Assembly (NCBI GenBank): GCA_945643635.1
Contig: CALZFC010000017.1
Coordinates: 2,826,001-2,890,000, forward strand
Reading direction: 5' to 3'
DNA length: 64,000 nucleotides
From: Allodiplogaster sudhausi
Lineage: Eukaryota; Nematoda; Chromadorea; Rhabditida; Diplogasteridae
A program made the position numbers and the translations under genes. The notes under the pieces were generated by a model, which did no database searches, had not been told where the DNA came from, and saw only the letters and a list, made by a program, of their open reading frames with translations. Position 1 is the stretch's first letter. Each line of letters starts with the position of its first letter. Below, in pieces: positions 38,617 to 50,988 of the stretch.

Positions 38617-38879
38617 CACTTCTATCGGAATCTTTATCTCAAGAAAGGTGGCAATCCAATATTGCGTGAATTTCAAAGTCGAGCAAAATGAAAGAAATGT
38701 AGCCATACATAGATATTTTAAGAAATGTTTTAACTACATGCATACAACAAAAATTATTCCAATATTTCCCTATTCGTGCAGCTCCTTTAAAGCTAATGAT
38801 TTTTTCAATTTAGCGTTGTAATTACCTTTATAAAAAAATGGAATGAATGATTATTTTATAAGACAGAGGTCAATATAGG

Positions 38880-38965
38880 ATGGCAGTTCCACATCTGTAT
38901 GTGGCCATGAGACTGTATCGGTTCCGCCTCTCATTCTCTCTATCTCTTGTTCTCTCTTTCTCTCC

Positions 38966-38999
<34 letters not shown>

Positions 39000-39900
39000 T
39001 TATTGTGTGTACCTTCCTTCAAATAATTTAAAGAAACATCAAAGGCAGTTTCTTGGCATTCGGCCATGAAAGTAGATGTTAATCTAGAAATCATGACAGA
39101 AAAACAACGGTTTCCTTCGCATGCTTTCTCTTTCCATTTCAACATACTATTTCACCACTCTGGTCACAGTTTAAGACGACAGTGATGGCTGCTTATGTAT
39201 CAGTTGTTGCTCTACAGACTTATTGAGAATTTGTAGTTGTAAAGCCAGGAGTTTTGCTTGTTTATTTCCTAACAATAAGTATTTATAGTAATACATATGT
39301 ATACTAAATATCAGGCAGTACTAAAACAAACACGATTTTTCTATTTATATATGTCATAAATATGCCAGTCCATCGCATTTTGAGTGAGTTCACTTGAAAT
39401 TGCCCTTTTTGTCTGCAATGCACCCACCTTCTCCTGTTCGACAAGCGAAACAACCGGTCCGGTATGAATTTTCCCACCCATAGTTCTCGATTATAAGCAC
39501 GCTTTATCCAGCCGTGTTCAAAGCGAGTAATGAAATTGCATCAAATTTCATGCTGATACATATGAAAGACGTTACACTCGCCCATGCTTTACACTGCAAC
39601 GAAAAAAATTTGAACAGAAAAGCAAATTCAAATTAAAGCAGAGCGTTCCTTTTTTTTCTTCGATTAAGGCTTTTTAAAGTGCATTCGTAAGTTACACATA
39701 TGTAGATATAAATGAACAAGCCAGGGGAGAGCAAGTATATGAGATTGCGAGAAATCGATATACATATATCTTTCCTCAGATTACTTCGTCGTTTCAATTC
39801 TTAAGCGGTCAGAGCAGCCGCGGAACTTTCCACTGCCTTTCATGAAAAATGTGTCAATTTTGTTGATGAGCGAGTAATTCGATAAGAAAATGTAAGGGAT
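38880..39900. repeat. Transporter intergenic spacer block, copy 2
   Basis: Upstream of transporter B. Starts with tggccatgagactgtatcgg and a TC-rich tract (38930-39000), then aaagaaacatcaaaggcagt, ttcttggcattcggccatga, ccggtccggtatgaattttc (about 39455) and caaattaaagcagagcg (about 39628). Same order as at 20280-20810 and 59385-59870. Confidence 0.8.
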
Positions 39901-39969
39901 TCATGATCAAACTTTATATATCTACAACAAACCAACAATTTTTCTTCTAAATGTTCACAAATATATTAT

Positions 39970-40195
39970 TGGTGAGCGAAATTTGCCAATATCTTGACTC
40001 TTCGGCAAAATGTTGCTGCTTAACATGAATTTGTAAATTTAATAATTAGGTACTTTGCCATAATTAGTATTAAAATAATTACAAAGTTCATTCTTACGAG
40101 AACTGAACATTAAGAAGAACGCAGATCCGAGAATATTCAGTAATGCCGAGCCAACAAAGGCGGTTTTCCACTTAAAGGAACTATCCATGGAGTTT
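39970..40195 (-). pseudogene. Relic of transporter exons 14-15
   Basis: Minus-strand frame FKWKTAFVGSALLNILGSAF with a donor (gtaagaat) matches exon 14 of transporter D. About 100 bases on, gccgaagagtcaagatat matches D exon 15 nearly exactly. No other transporter exons occur upstream until transporter C. So this is the 3' stub of a lost copy, closest to D. Its last-exon acceptor and stop are changed. Confidence 0.75.
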
Positions 40196-40428
40196 AGAAC
40201 CCGCCTGTGGAGAATTAACGTTTGAATTCGCGCATGATATTGCAAAAAGTTTTGGCGGTATGCTAGCACAGTATCCATCACTACAAACTAGACTTTGTGA
40301 GTCTTTTTCTCTCTGACTCTCTTCTCTTCCCTCGAATCTCAAGCGTGGCCTAGTTATCACCTTCGTTCTGGTAGAATGAGGATGTGCATGCGGACAAAAT
40401 AGGCAAGGGGTGATGACGTCACTCCCTA

Positions 40429-40740
40429 AATTCTACAGTACTGCGTGGGGAACATGTGGTTTTTCTTCTCAGGGGCCCTACAGGACGCATTTTTACTTTT
40501 CCTATCGATGTTTCTAGCTGGACCGGATAGTATTACCAAAAATGCAGCAACATTGTAATCTCCATGGACAGCTCCTTTAAGCGTAACGCCCTGAACGATT
40601 GCATGGGGATTATTTCTTGATATATCAGTGTTAATCTCATCGAGCACACCTCTTTTCTCACATCTCGCGACCTTTTGGACATCACTGTGGATTTTGTCCT
40701 CGTTGATGTTCTGGAGATATCGAATTTCCTCGAGTTAAGC
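40429..40740 (-). CDS. Coiled-coil-like open frame, unrecognised
   Basis: A long minus frame reading EEIRYLQNINEDKIHSD and then GVLDEINTDISRNNPHA, continuing into a less coding-like part that overlaps a dispersed 'ctgtccatgg' repeat end. Another minus-strand stretch at about 41060-41305 (AAEDLLDQLHTRTDKWQ; LDKERDLLIGILERLK) is interrupted by a stop or a GTGAGT donor. Both look like heptad-rich protein pieces. They could be exons of one degenerate gene. No family recognised. Confidence 0.25.
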
Positions 40741-41335
40741 TAGTGATTCGTTCAGATCGATTAAAGGAGGTCCGCGGTGAAGAAATCGTGTCTTCTTTTT
40801 TCGCTTTATTTGGTCAGGTTGTGTAAGAAACTTCGACTGCAAGTGTCCCGAAGTCACAAAAACCTCCATTCCCTGACGGAAATTAACACTGTTTTCTACT
40901 TTGAATTCGCGAATATTTTATTTAAATATCATTTTCATAAAATTTTATCAGAGCAACAATGTGGCCGCTAAGGCCAAACGAGTCATGCACATGAATTGCA
41001 GACATATGGCAACCAACATTTAAACACGTAGGCTCACCTGGCAGTGGTGCAAACCACATGTTTCTGGGGAGAGAGGCGAGGGGCAGTTGCACCATTTCTG
41101 TTGATTCTTTACTCAGTACTTTTTATCATTCCGTCCAAATCCTCAGGGACTTCGTGGTAGGAGTTTTTCCCTTATGGTCTCCTTTAAGTCGCTCTAATAT
41201 CCCGATGAGCAGATCGCGCTCCTTGTCGAGCACTACTCACACATGCTGCCATTTGTCGGTGCGAGTATGGAGCTGGTCCAGCAGGTCTTCGGCAGCCGTA
41301 ATCTGTAGTCTGGTTTATACATCAGGGCACAGGCA

Positions 41336-41525
41336 CTCTGATTACGTTTTGGCTGCTGATTCCGAGCGAGGTTTCTCTATAAGAGCGAGAAAGCAGCATA
41401 CCGCATACTTTGCAATTGTTTATCTTTTGCTAAATAAAATTCTATGATATGTTTTATGTTTGTTCCTGATTATATTACACGCTCTTGTTGAAGAATATAA
41501 ACAAGCGTATAAAGTACAGCGAAAT
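41336..41525 (+). pseudogene. Duplicate of guanylate cyclase last exon plus 3' flank
   Basis: After acatcag the frame reads LITFWLLIPSEVSL then TAA (41390-41392), matching the cyclase terminal exon at 882-938 with several substitutions. About 130 bases of 3' flank also match (cgtataaagtacagcg against cataaagttctgcgc). No other catalytic exon was found nearby, so it is an isolated fragment. Confidence 0.75.
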
Positions 41526-41865
41526 TCGGCAAAGTTATAACATATAACATTTGACCTTGTCATTGATACATATGTATATGTTTGTACATATGCACATAAA
41601 ATTTTATTTCCATTCTATGAAATCAAGAGAGATGAAATATGCATCTGCACTTTGTTTTGATAGTAGTTGTAATTTAATGGCATTTAACGGCCTCCTTCAA
41701 GTGGTAGTGGCCACCGCTGCCAAATATCGTTTAACCCGTGATCAGCGCTGCCGGCCAAAATATGAGAGAAAAAAGTCTACATAAATACATACATACATAT
41801 GTAGATATTAAACGGTACTGTTTACTGCTGTTTAGAAAATTAAAGAAAATAGTTGTGAAACTCCT

Positions 41866-44800
41866 TCAGATGGCGGGGCCGGCGGACTGAGACTTCTCTG
41901 AGAAATCTTGCTCAGAGCCTAAATCAATGTAGAACTTTCCTGAATATTCTGTTTTTTTACAGCATCTAGCCATGAATTCAATACATATATGAAAATAAAA
42001 AAAGAAGACAGCGAATATGATTCACAAAAAGTCAATTAGCTAATAAAAAACAACAAATTTACGCAATTATTCCATACTCGAGCCAAACTTTAGGAAGACA
42101 AAAGCTGCAATGACGTTTAGGACGGCGGCGCTGATGAAGACAATCTCCCATTTGAATGAGATGTCCTGAATATGTCTTAATTTGCTATTAAAAAAACTTA
42201 ATTTATCTTCCTGGACTCTACAATCTCGCATTTCTGAAGCTCCGCAAGCTTTGTATACATTCTCAATCAAAGAGCGCGAATTCAAATTTGCGCCTAAATA
42301 TCCTATAAATATTCCGTGAAATTGATTCTCTAAACAATTAAAAAAACTCTGTTCAATAATAATATTATACAATAGTTATATTAGGGGACAGAAGAGTAAC
42401 GACCAACCGCTTTTTCCAGTAGCGAGAAGCCGGAGGTGCCCATGACAAGCCCAATCATAATTGACAGCTTGACGAGGCCCGCAATCGAGGCTGCATTTTT
42501 GTTCATCCTTTTTTAATGACTTATGGATTAATGTCTTATGGACAGAACGAGAGAGAGAGAGAGAGAGAGAGAGAGGGCATAGCGACAACAAGAGAGATTG
42601 AAGAAATCGGAAGAAAAAAAGCAAGAAGACAAACCAGTCCTTCGCGGCGACAAGCACAGCAATGACGTCATGGCGCCGCTCGACATTGCAGCGACACTTA
42701 TTCCTGATTCAATTTATTTTCATATTAATTTTCGTTTTCTCTTTAATTGGCTATTATAATTTTTTTGAAAATAAACTTGTTAATTTTAACATTATATATG
42801 TATGTATGAACAACGATAAAAATAATCAAATAAGCCTGCCATATATGGCTAGAAATATCAACGCTGTCGATGGCGTTCTGCACGTGGAAACAGCGACAAG
42901 GCCAACCATCGCGACCGCTGAGCCAAGGCAAGCTTGAGAAGAATCGATTTTTCTACTTTCATATTTTAGAAAAAAAGCCTACCTAATTTGTCTTCATTTT
43001 GTTTTCTCCTCAGGCAACGAGTGAATAAAAGAAAAATTCATGTATATAGATATGTAGTTGCCACTAAATCAATCAATGATTAAATGAAAAATCGATAAAT
43101 CACTAGCCAATCGTCTGTGCAATCCGAGAGCTCGTGGTCTGCGACCAGCCCATCCTCAGCACGGCGAGATCAAACAGGCGGCCGAGAACCACATGTAATG
43201 TTTCTTGTTTTTTGTTCTACTTTTCACCTTTAAAAAAATTTCATACAATTAGTGTTTTCAACGATTAGTTTAATATTTAAAAAAAACAGGAATTATAATA
43301 ATGTTTAAAAACAGAATTATAATTCCTGTTTTTTTTCCTTTTATCAAATATCTTCAATTACCAACTTTACACGGCAATTGTATGAGAAAGGGCACCATCA
43401 TGTAGAGGCCATTCTGAAAATGATTGAGAATAATTAGTAAGCTATTTGTTTTACAAGTTCATCGAATTTCCCAAATATCATAAATTACGAAACATGCATT
43501 AGTAGTTGCGTCTTCCTTCATTGCATACTACTTCCCTCAAAAGTTCAGAACTTATTTATTTCGGATAAACCGCGGCTCCCAAGGGTGAACCGGACTTGGA
43601 GCTAATTGTAAGTGCCGACCACATCGTCCCACACATACCATCTGAATCGAGAGAGCGAGTCGCCGGTCGAGCATGATTGGCAGCATTGACTCGATGAGCG
43701 AGACGGTCGCGCCCCATGCGAGTAGACACAAGCAGAGCGCCAAGACGCTCGGTGATCGAAGTAGACGGCCGTAGAATGCGAGTGTCTGTATATTACCCAA
43801 AATACATAACGGAATTATGAGCACACCGAAAATCGCAGAGTATTTCTTGCGCAGATACAAACCGCCTTTGGCAATGACGCCGAGTGGCTGTTGAGCCGCG
43901 CAGCCACGAAGGCCTTTTCTTCAGGAGATGTATGGCGAGATGCTTCGGGCGAGTCGGCGACTGCCCAACACCAGAAGGCGCTCGCGATCGCGGTAAGAAC
44001 AGCTATATCAAAGATAAACATACATATCAAATGGTAAGTTCAATAAATATGTATATGTAAAGACAATTACTTTTCAGTTTCTCGAAGTGCGGAGTTATAA
44101 ATATTCTATCTGTTCAAGCCCATGCGATTGTCCTGTAGATTATCATGGCTTCTATGTATATCAGCACTATGCACTTCTCCTACCGAAAGCACACTATCTC
44201 TTAGCACTATATAGGCCTACCCCAGTGCGTTAACAAACAGTGTCTTCTCGCGTCTACACTTGTTATCCATTCCAGTGTTTCCTAGTCAGCAACATATGTA
44301 ACTACACATATTCATGTACATACATATTTATGTACATATGTATATATCTCGAGCCGACACTATGACTATAATAATGAAAACAAATGTAAATATTCATTTA
44401 ATAATAGTTGTTTATATTTCGAAAGATAATTAAGTATCTTGAATGACCGCAATGAGATTAAACAATACTCACCAAAGAAATAGAAGGATGAGCTCCAGCC
44501 GCCGAGTCTCTCGTTGCCACAAAACTGCGCACTTACAATGGGTCCAAGTCCGCTTCCGAGCTGTAAGAAGGTACAGATAGTAGAAATTAAGAGGGACCGT
44601 GCGTTGGGCAGTGGAAATTGAGAGGGACCGTAAATAGGGCAGACTATCCGATGCTCTCGCAGCAACGAAGAGCAAAAGGCTGTGTGGTGGTGGATGAAGA
44701 AAGAAACAAAGTTAGATGCTAGAGGAAACCGATACTTGATATCCGCCAGTTCTCGGGTGCTAAAATCACGCAAGACACAAGTGTGTCCTACCTGAAAACC

Positions 44801-46415
44801 TGTGGAGAAGATAGAGATGGCTGTACTCTTCTCGGCAGGCGCAAACCAGCGAGCGGCGATCGAGTTGAGGCACGGAAAGATGAAGGCCTTAATTTAGTAC
44901 GTACCAATCACTTTGAACATATACATTTTAATAAGGCATTTGGCGGTAAATTCAAAAATTCAAAAAAAAAACATTTCTAACGTCAGCAGCGCCGAGGATG
45001 ACGCGCGTCACCAGCGACGCGCCGTACGAGTGCGTCGCGAAGTAGGGCGTCACGATATTCACCACGGTGTAGACAACGAGACAGACAAAAGCAACAAAGT
45101 ATGAAAGATTGACAAAACTTTTTCAGCTTCCAAGGAGAGAAAACAGGTAAAATCGAACAAAAGAAGAATTTTTTTTTTGCAAATTCAGTGCGAGAACATT
45201 CGCTAAAATTTCAAATTTTTTAGTCAGAGAAAGTTGGTAAAAGCTGGCCGTTTCCTGTGCTTAAAGAAACAATTCCCCCTTTTTTAATCACTGGAAGCTC
45301 TAAACTTTTTCCCGATTGAATAATATCATTAATATTTGACAGCCTTAACTTGAATACATTGTATTTGAAGATAGTGAAAAAGAAAAAAAGAAAGAAAGAA
45401 AAATGCCTAGTTGCTGAGAATGAGAATGCGGCCGGAATCATTCTCTGACCCTTGACGGTGTTATAGCCGCCGAAGCGTTCGATGAGCGGACCGGCCGCGA
45501 GTATGGACACGACGCCGCCGTAGAAGGTGACCGCGATCAGGAACGAAGACTCGGATGGCGACCAATCGATTGAGCCCTCAAGACATGGCTTAGGCCACAT
45601 TGATTCGATCATTTTATCAATCAATAATATTCTTTTCTAAAATCCAGTCAATGTGAAGAAAGTCAGCTAAAGTTATTGTAAGCAATCATCGCTTGTGTTT
45701 ACCTCATAACGGCGCACATCTATTGCACCAGATGAGATGTTGTCATGGGCACAGGGAGCTGCCTCAGTGTTCGCCCCTCGCGCACTTTCTCCTCGCGCGC
45801 TCTCCATTTCCGCCTCGCGCGCTGCCGTCCCGTTCACCATGCACACCAAGTTGATGTCTGCGCAGTGATTGTCAAGTCGTCTTACAAGGTATGATTGGAC
45901 GCTCTATTTAAGTCGCTTTTTTCAGAATCCTTGCAAGTAAAAATTACAGGCGATGTGCATCAACAATTGCAACAATGGTCGTTTTCATAGGAACCATCTT
46001 ATATTTTAAAAAAAAAGTCAGTAGTAATAATTATTTTGTCACCATTCCAATTAAATCGGACAGGTGAAATGAAGATTATTTAGACATTCATATATGTATG
46101 CACAGCTGGTTCCCTTGTGAGTCTATTCTATTTCTTCATTTCTGCTCTATGTATGTAATTGGAATAGTCAAGCATCAAAAGCTGACTGAAGATGAGGCGC
46201 GCTGAACCAGAGACGGTGTAGATCATCATGAGCAGGAAAATGATACGACATCGATGCGAGCGAGTTGAGAACAATGGAAAATTCAGAGTGCTCGTCTCGG
46301 TTGCCTTGACAGGCGCGTCCTGGCGCTCGGCGACGACATCGGCGATGTTGTCACCAGCAGCAGCAGAAGCAATCCGAAACATCTTTCTGCCGTCCATCAA
46401 CTCAATCGGAGCCAT
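41866..46415 (-). CDS. SLC17-like MFS transporter, copy C
   Basis: About 15 exons, ATG at 46415, TGA at 41868-41866. Same architecture as A, B and D: RSHRCRIIFLLMMIYTVS, DINLVCMVNGTAARE, WSPSESSFLIAVTFYG, VTRVILGAAD, IAARWFAPAEKSTAIS, LGSGLGPIVSAQFCG, YGRLLRSPSVLALC, NGLYMMVPFLIQLPCK, AMVGLVAVSTCRT and tail GSEQDFSEKS. It is closest to B, sharing the DINLVCMVN form, the LPCK end of exon 9 and the EQDFSEKSQS tail. The N-terminus is longer, with a MAPIELMDGRKMF start. The first exon-2 loop is Glu/Ala/Arg rich. No frame damage seen. Confidence 0.92.
43279..43336. repeat. Short AT-rich hairpin in transporter C intron
   Basis: aaaaaaaacaggaattataa pairs with ttataattcctgtttttttt, with a spacer of about 15 bases. 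Confidence 0.8.
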
Positions 46416-46559
46416 TATCCAAGTAAGTTGAAGACAGCTACAAGCAACAAAAAATCTCCTTATTTCCTATTCGTTCTGCGCCTTATGGTTAGAACCATTT
46501 TTGCTCTTTTACGCCATAGTTTCATAGAAAAAAAATATATACATATGATTACAAAACGA

Positions 46560-46725
46560 GGAGATACAATTCAGCATAAGATGCCAAATACACACGGGTG
46601 GCCATGAGACTGCATGTCTTTCTGCTGCCAAATGGAGCCATCGCCTCTTTCGGTGCCTTTGCCAAAAGTTTGTGGCATTGCATAATTTCACTAGTGTTAA
46701 AGTCGAGTAAAATAAAATAAATGGA
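46560..46725 (-). pseudogene. 5' relic of a transporter copy
   Basis: Upstream of transporter C, the segment around 46600-46700 resembles the exon-1 start and 5' flank of B and of the 20.0-20.15 kb relic (ggagccatcgcctctttcgg; aaaagtttgtggcattgcat against aaaagtttgtggcaatgcat). No coding continuation into the membrane helix. Confidence 0.5.
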
Positions 46726-47130
46726 GCTAAAAAAAAGTACATAGATGTTTGAAAAAAAAATGTTAACGTTTACGCGCGCGGCTATAAAAAAAATGATGCG
46801 TAGCCGCGGTTGCGTGACCCAAGTGCCACCTTTCTGTGGTATATTCTAGCAAGTGACATAACGGCAGTCCTATGATAACCAACGGCACAGAATCATGATC
46901 AATCATTTCAAACTATGCTTGGAATTTTCCGCATTTCATTTTTTGCGCATAAAATCTTTGAATTTGGCTACGTATTTAAAGCATATCTGAAGCCATGATT
47001 CAAGGCTTTATGATGACCTTTTTTATAATGTGCTGAATGGCTCGGCTGAAAATTCTATTATTTCCATATTCATGCAACGTCTTCAGAGGCGACTGATGTC
47101 ATCTTTAGCTTTCTAATGACAGTTGTAAAC
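46726..47130. other. Intergenic, nothing recognised
   Basis: AT-rich sequence with no supported exon. Confidence 0.5.
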
Positions 47131-47135
47131 AAAAC

Positions 47136-47233
47136 AACAACAAAATGAAGAAAAATAGGTTATAAAACGAGCAGATCATCTTCAATTGTACGTAAGATGG
47201 CAATTGCAAACTTGTGGTCATGAGACTGAATCA

Positions 47234-47277
<44 letters not shown>

Positions 47278-47524
47278 TCTCCATCTTTCTCTGTCTCGCT
47301 CTCTCTCTCTCTTTCTATTTCTCTCTCTACAACAAAATGAAGAAAAATAGGTTATAAAACGAGCAGATCATCTTCAATTGTACGTAAGATGGCAATTGCA
47401 AACTTGTGGTCATGAGACTGAATCAGTTCTCTCTCTCTCTCTCTCCCTCTCTCTCTCTCTCCTTCTCCATCTTTCTCTGTCTCGCTCTCTCTCTCTTTCT
47501 ATTTCTCTCTCTGTCTCTCTCTCC
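47136..47524. repeat. Two tandem copies of a ~195-bp unit with (TC)n
   Basis: Each copy starts acaacaaaatgaagaaaaat, contains ttgcaaacttgtggtcatga and ends in a long TC tract. The copies begin near 47136 and 47330 and are almost identical. The non-TC part corresponds to the 'ggccatgagactg' part of the transporter 5' spacer. Confidence 0.9.
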
Positions 47525-49030
47525 TTACTGCGAATAGAAGTTCTTTCAAATAATTTCAAGAAATATCAAATGAACTTCCCGGTGGACTACATTTGCGCAC
47601 AGAAACTTCCGCATTCCACAGTTTTGGGACACTTGCGCATGCAAATGTACATATGTATGTACACATGCGCGTAAATGTCCAAACCCTATAGTTTGTGTCT
47701 GTATGCAAATGTAGTCCATCTGATCGTTTTTGGAATTAGGCCGGAAAGGCGATTTTATGTTAGTAATCATGAAAGATTGATTAGGACGACGTCATTCGCT
47801 TCCTTTCCCTTTCTACTTCCTATGTACTTTACTCACAGTTGGCGACGAGATCTCTGATACATGTATGTACTATATACATATACAACACCTTTAACATAAA
47901 TTCAGTACTTCTTACAAGCAACTTTTCCAAGTATGCGCACGTTTTAAAAACGAATTAATACATACATACATGCGTTTTTTTTCACAGAAAGAAATTTAGA
48001 GAAATCCCTCGCTCTCACGGCAGGTCAGGTTCATGCACTTCATACATTCGGCCTACATAACTGCTAAAAACTTCATTATCTCTCAGAATCTGGCTGACTA
48101 TTTTTACTTCTTTTTCCTTCTTTCTCTCTCTATCTCTCTCTCTCTCTGTTTCTCTTTTCTCTCTATCTCTTTCTTTCGCTTTCTCCCCCGCTCACTTTCT
48201 CTTTTTTTCAAGATTACGCCCTTTCTCATTGGACTATCACTACTATATTTTTCGATCTTGTTTCCAATTCTGACAATGCAGAATTGTCTTATGAGAGAGA
48301 AGTGCAGAGTTCCCGTACTGTTGCTTCGTCTCTTCCATTTCTCCGCTCGATCTTCCTCTGCACTCTGCGAAATGAATGAGAGTGCACAAGAATTCGGAAG
48401 TTGTCATTGCTACGTATCTACCTTTAGCATCCTAATAAATTCTCTCTATATTTGAATGATCCACGCAACAATGACCGTCTACAAACATGTTCAGTCAGGG
48501 GAAACAATTGACTTACAATACTTTGTAGACAGCGTCCAAAGCTCCCCCTCTCCGGATTTCTGGGGAACCTCCCCCCGGCAGGAGAAACACCCCATGACGT
48601 CAGCCATCTACGGAAATCGAACTTTAGGGAACCCCTTATATGACGTCATCCGTCTGTGGAATATGCGTTTCTGGGGTAGCCCCCCCCCCCAAGGGATTCA
48701 CCTTTTTCTCTCTCTCTTTCTCTCACTCTCTCTGTCTTTCTCCCACTCCATCTTTCACTCCTTCTCTAACTCTTAACTCTCTCTTTACTCTCTCTATCTC
48801 TATTTCTTTACCTAGTGCCTCGACTACCACATCACAGCTTACCTCGTCAGCAGGCTACTCCGACAACACCTACCACTTCACTTAAGGTGCCAATATGAAT
48901 CTGTAATTCTTTTGAATTAACTGTTTTTATATCCAAACAGTTTGAAAAAAAATCAATTCTCTTTTGAAGGAAACATCCACTTCGTCACACAAGGAGAAGA
49001 AGCCTTTTCCAATAGTATCGCTTAAATTTT
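47525..49030. other. Repeat-rich interval with weak coding signals
   Basis: TC-rich tracts near 48120-48200 and 48710-48800 and a C-rich stretch near 48675-48690. A GC-richer block at 48535-48700 has two similar halves (tgacgtca.cc.tc..g.aat). An exon-like frame at 48815-48886 (TSQLTSSAGYSDNTYHFT) precedes the possible membrane exon at 49074. Confidence 0.4.
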
Positions 49031-49073
49031 AATGGAATTGTTTTCCACTATTTATTTTTGTATAACGCTTTTC

Positions 49074-49400
49074 AGTTGGCAGTTCTGCATCATTGTCGTG
49101 CTCAACGTTGTAATCATTCTCGTCGTAATGCGACATAGCCTTAGCCCCAACTGGTGGCAAAGAGGGCTTCAAAGATGGTTTGACAACGGGGATGTCAAAA
49201 AACCAAGCCCGGGCCCAATATTAGCACTGGGGCTCGGACGGGTCCCGGCCAGATATTGGTCCGCGCCTCGTTCTGGACATCGCTGTTTGGGACGAAATGC
49301 GGTTTTGGATAGGATTATGGAGAGGCCGATTACGAAAGAGAGTCTAATAATGCTTGCAAGACAGTGTCAGCCTTCAACGCGCGGACTCGCTAATCAGTGA
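49074..49400 (+). CDS. Possible single-pass membrane exon
   Basis: After acceptor cttttcag the frame reads FCIIVVLNVVIILVVM, a strong transmembrane helix, then a basic RHS..WWQRGLQRW segment, and continues open to TGA at 49400. From about 49200 the sequence turns GC-rich (gcccgggcccaatattagca) and looks repeat-derived, so the true end may be earlier. It resembles in layout, not clearly in sequence, the last exons of the small membrane family at 12939, 27940 and 29841. Confidence 0.3.
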   Translation, partial: SWQFCIIVVLNVVIILVVMRHSLSPNWWQRGLQRWFDNGDVKKPSPGPILALGLGRVPARYWSAPRSGHRCLGRNAVLDRIMERPITKESLIMLARQCQPSTRGLANQ

Positions 49401-49412
49401 AGTGACCGACTA

Positions 49413-49665
49413 TTAGCCACGCCCACCTCTTCCATAGCCACGCCCACTTCTACTATGACTACGCCCGCTTGCACCATAGCCACGTTCCTTCTTCCTCTCG
49501 CTTGCCGCAAGTCTGCTGCTCACTATATCAACAGTCACAATCTCTTCCTTTACATCTATCCTTGAAACCCAAGAATGAACAGGGTTCGAAGTGAGATTTT
49601 TCGCTATAGCTGCAGAACTGGCAGATGGGTAGTTGGGCTGAATGGTTCGTACCAACGGAACTGCG
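49413..49665 (-). CDS. Terminal exon with Arg/Gly repeat tail
   Basis: After acceptor atttcgcag at about 49665 a minus-strand frame reads TIQPNYPSASSAAIAKNL, DVKEEIVTVDIVSSRLAAS and ends in an RGYG/GRG-rich tail with a stop at 49415-49413. The tail is made by tandem gggcgtggctat repeats, so its Arg/Gly character may be only a by-product of the repeat. No upstream exon was identified. Unrecognised family. Confidence 0.35.
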
Positions 49666-50285
49666 AAATTTTAATTGTATTTACTGGTTAGTGATTTCTT
49701 TTTAAACCTAGGTTTGTGCAAATTTGTATTGCAGTCGAATTTGTTGTGTTTTTTTTAATCCCTGCGTAAGTAATTGTGATAGACAAAAAATTTCACCAGA
49801 TTACAAAAGATAAAAAAAAAATAAAATCGTTTATAAGTGTAGTTGGGTGTATGAACAATAATCCATAATGAATGGGGAAAAGACTTAAAGGAGCATGAAC
49901 ACCCAAAACTCCTACGCGGAAAAACCTGTAAGAAACTGCCGAGATACTGTAATGCTCTTCTATTTTATTATAATATATGTGTACTGAATACAGTGCACCC
50001 GGACTCGCCAAAACCTTTAGAAAAATTTTGAACGTGAAATTTTCGTTTCGATACTTCGATATTTCTTCGGGAATTTTCGAATAATGACAAACGAACAGAG
50101 AAAAAAGGACTGAAATAGCTGCTTTCATTTATTTTGACATTGCAAGAGAAGATATTTAAAAAAATATTTTCCCGCCTACAGGCCGGTGGTGAATATCCTG
50201 GAGTTAATTTTCTGCATAACATGCCACATTTTCTGTATGCAAATTTCTCGCTACAAAAGAATAGGCTAGGAGCATTAAATAATAT

Positions 50286-50956
50286 GCTGCAAAATAAAAT
50301 AAAAAATATCCTTGAAAGGTAAACAAATAAGCTAATAAAAATTTTATATTTCCTAAATAAGATGTGAAATTGAACAAATAAGCTTGCATAGATTAGAACA
50401 TAGGCATGTCTATAAAAAAATAAGCTGAGAATATAAAGAATGCGCTAAGAAAGGTAACAAAAATATAATGAGAAAAATATTTATATATAAGAAGAAGCTG
50501 TTTTTTTCTCTCTGAGCATTTACGATGGACTTGGAGCTTCGAAATAAAGAAGGGAGGGGGGTGAGAGAAAAAAGAGCGAGAAAAAAAAGAGGAAGAACAA
50601 AAGAAAGAGATAGTGAGAGTTGTGTTAAAATTAATTGTTAGTCACAAAACTTTGTGCTATATTTGTGAATAAATTGTAGTTGCGTGTACGGCTTCTTTAG
50701 CTGATTGTTGTGCACACGTCATATAGATATCTAATACACAAATCAATCGAGATTACAGCAAATTTGAGGAGACAAAAAGGCAGCAACAGCATCAAGAACC
50801 GAAATCGGTGGTGTGGTGCTGGAGCAAGGACAGGAAAAGCTCGTGATCACAATCAGTTTACTTCGCTTCGCTTGACAAAAGTGGTCGTCATCACGGTCAC
50901 ATCAGTGTCGCCCGTCAAATACTTCTTCGAGATACCGACAATCGCGTTTCTGCAAA

Positions 50957-50988
<32 letters not shown>

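Noticed and set aside
38930..39005. CRISPR-like or other patterned array in the TC-rich tracts
   Set aside because: Simple dinucleotide repeats without spaced unique units; the genome is eukaryotic.
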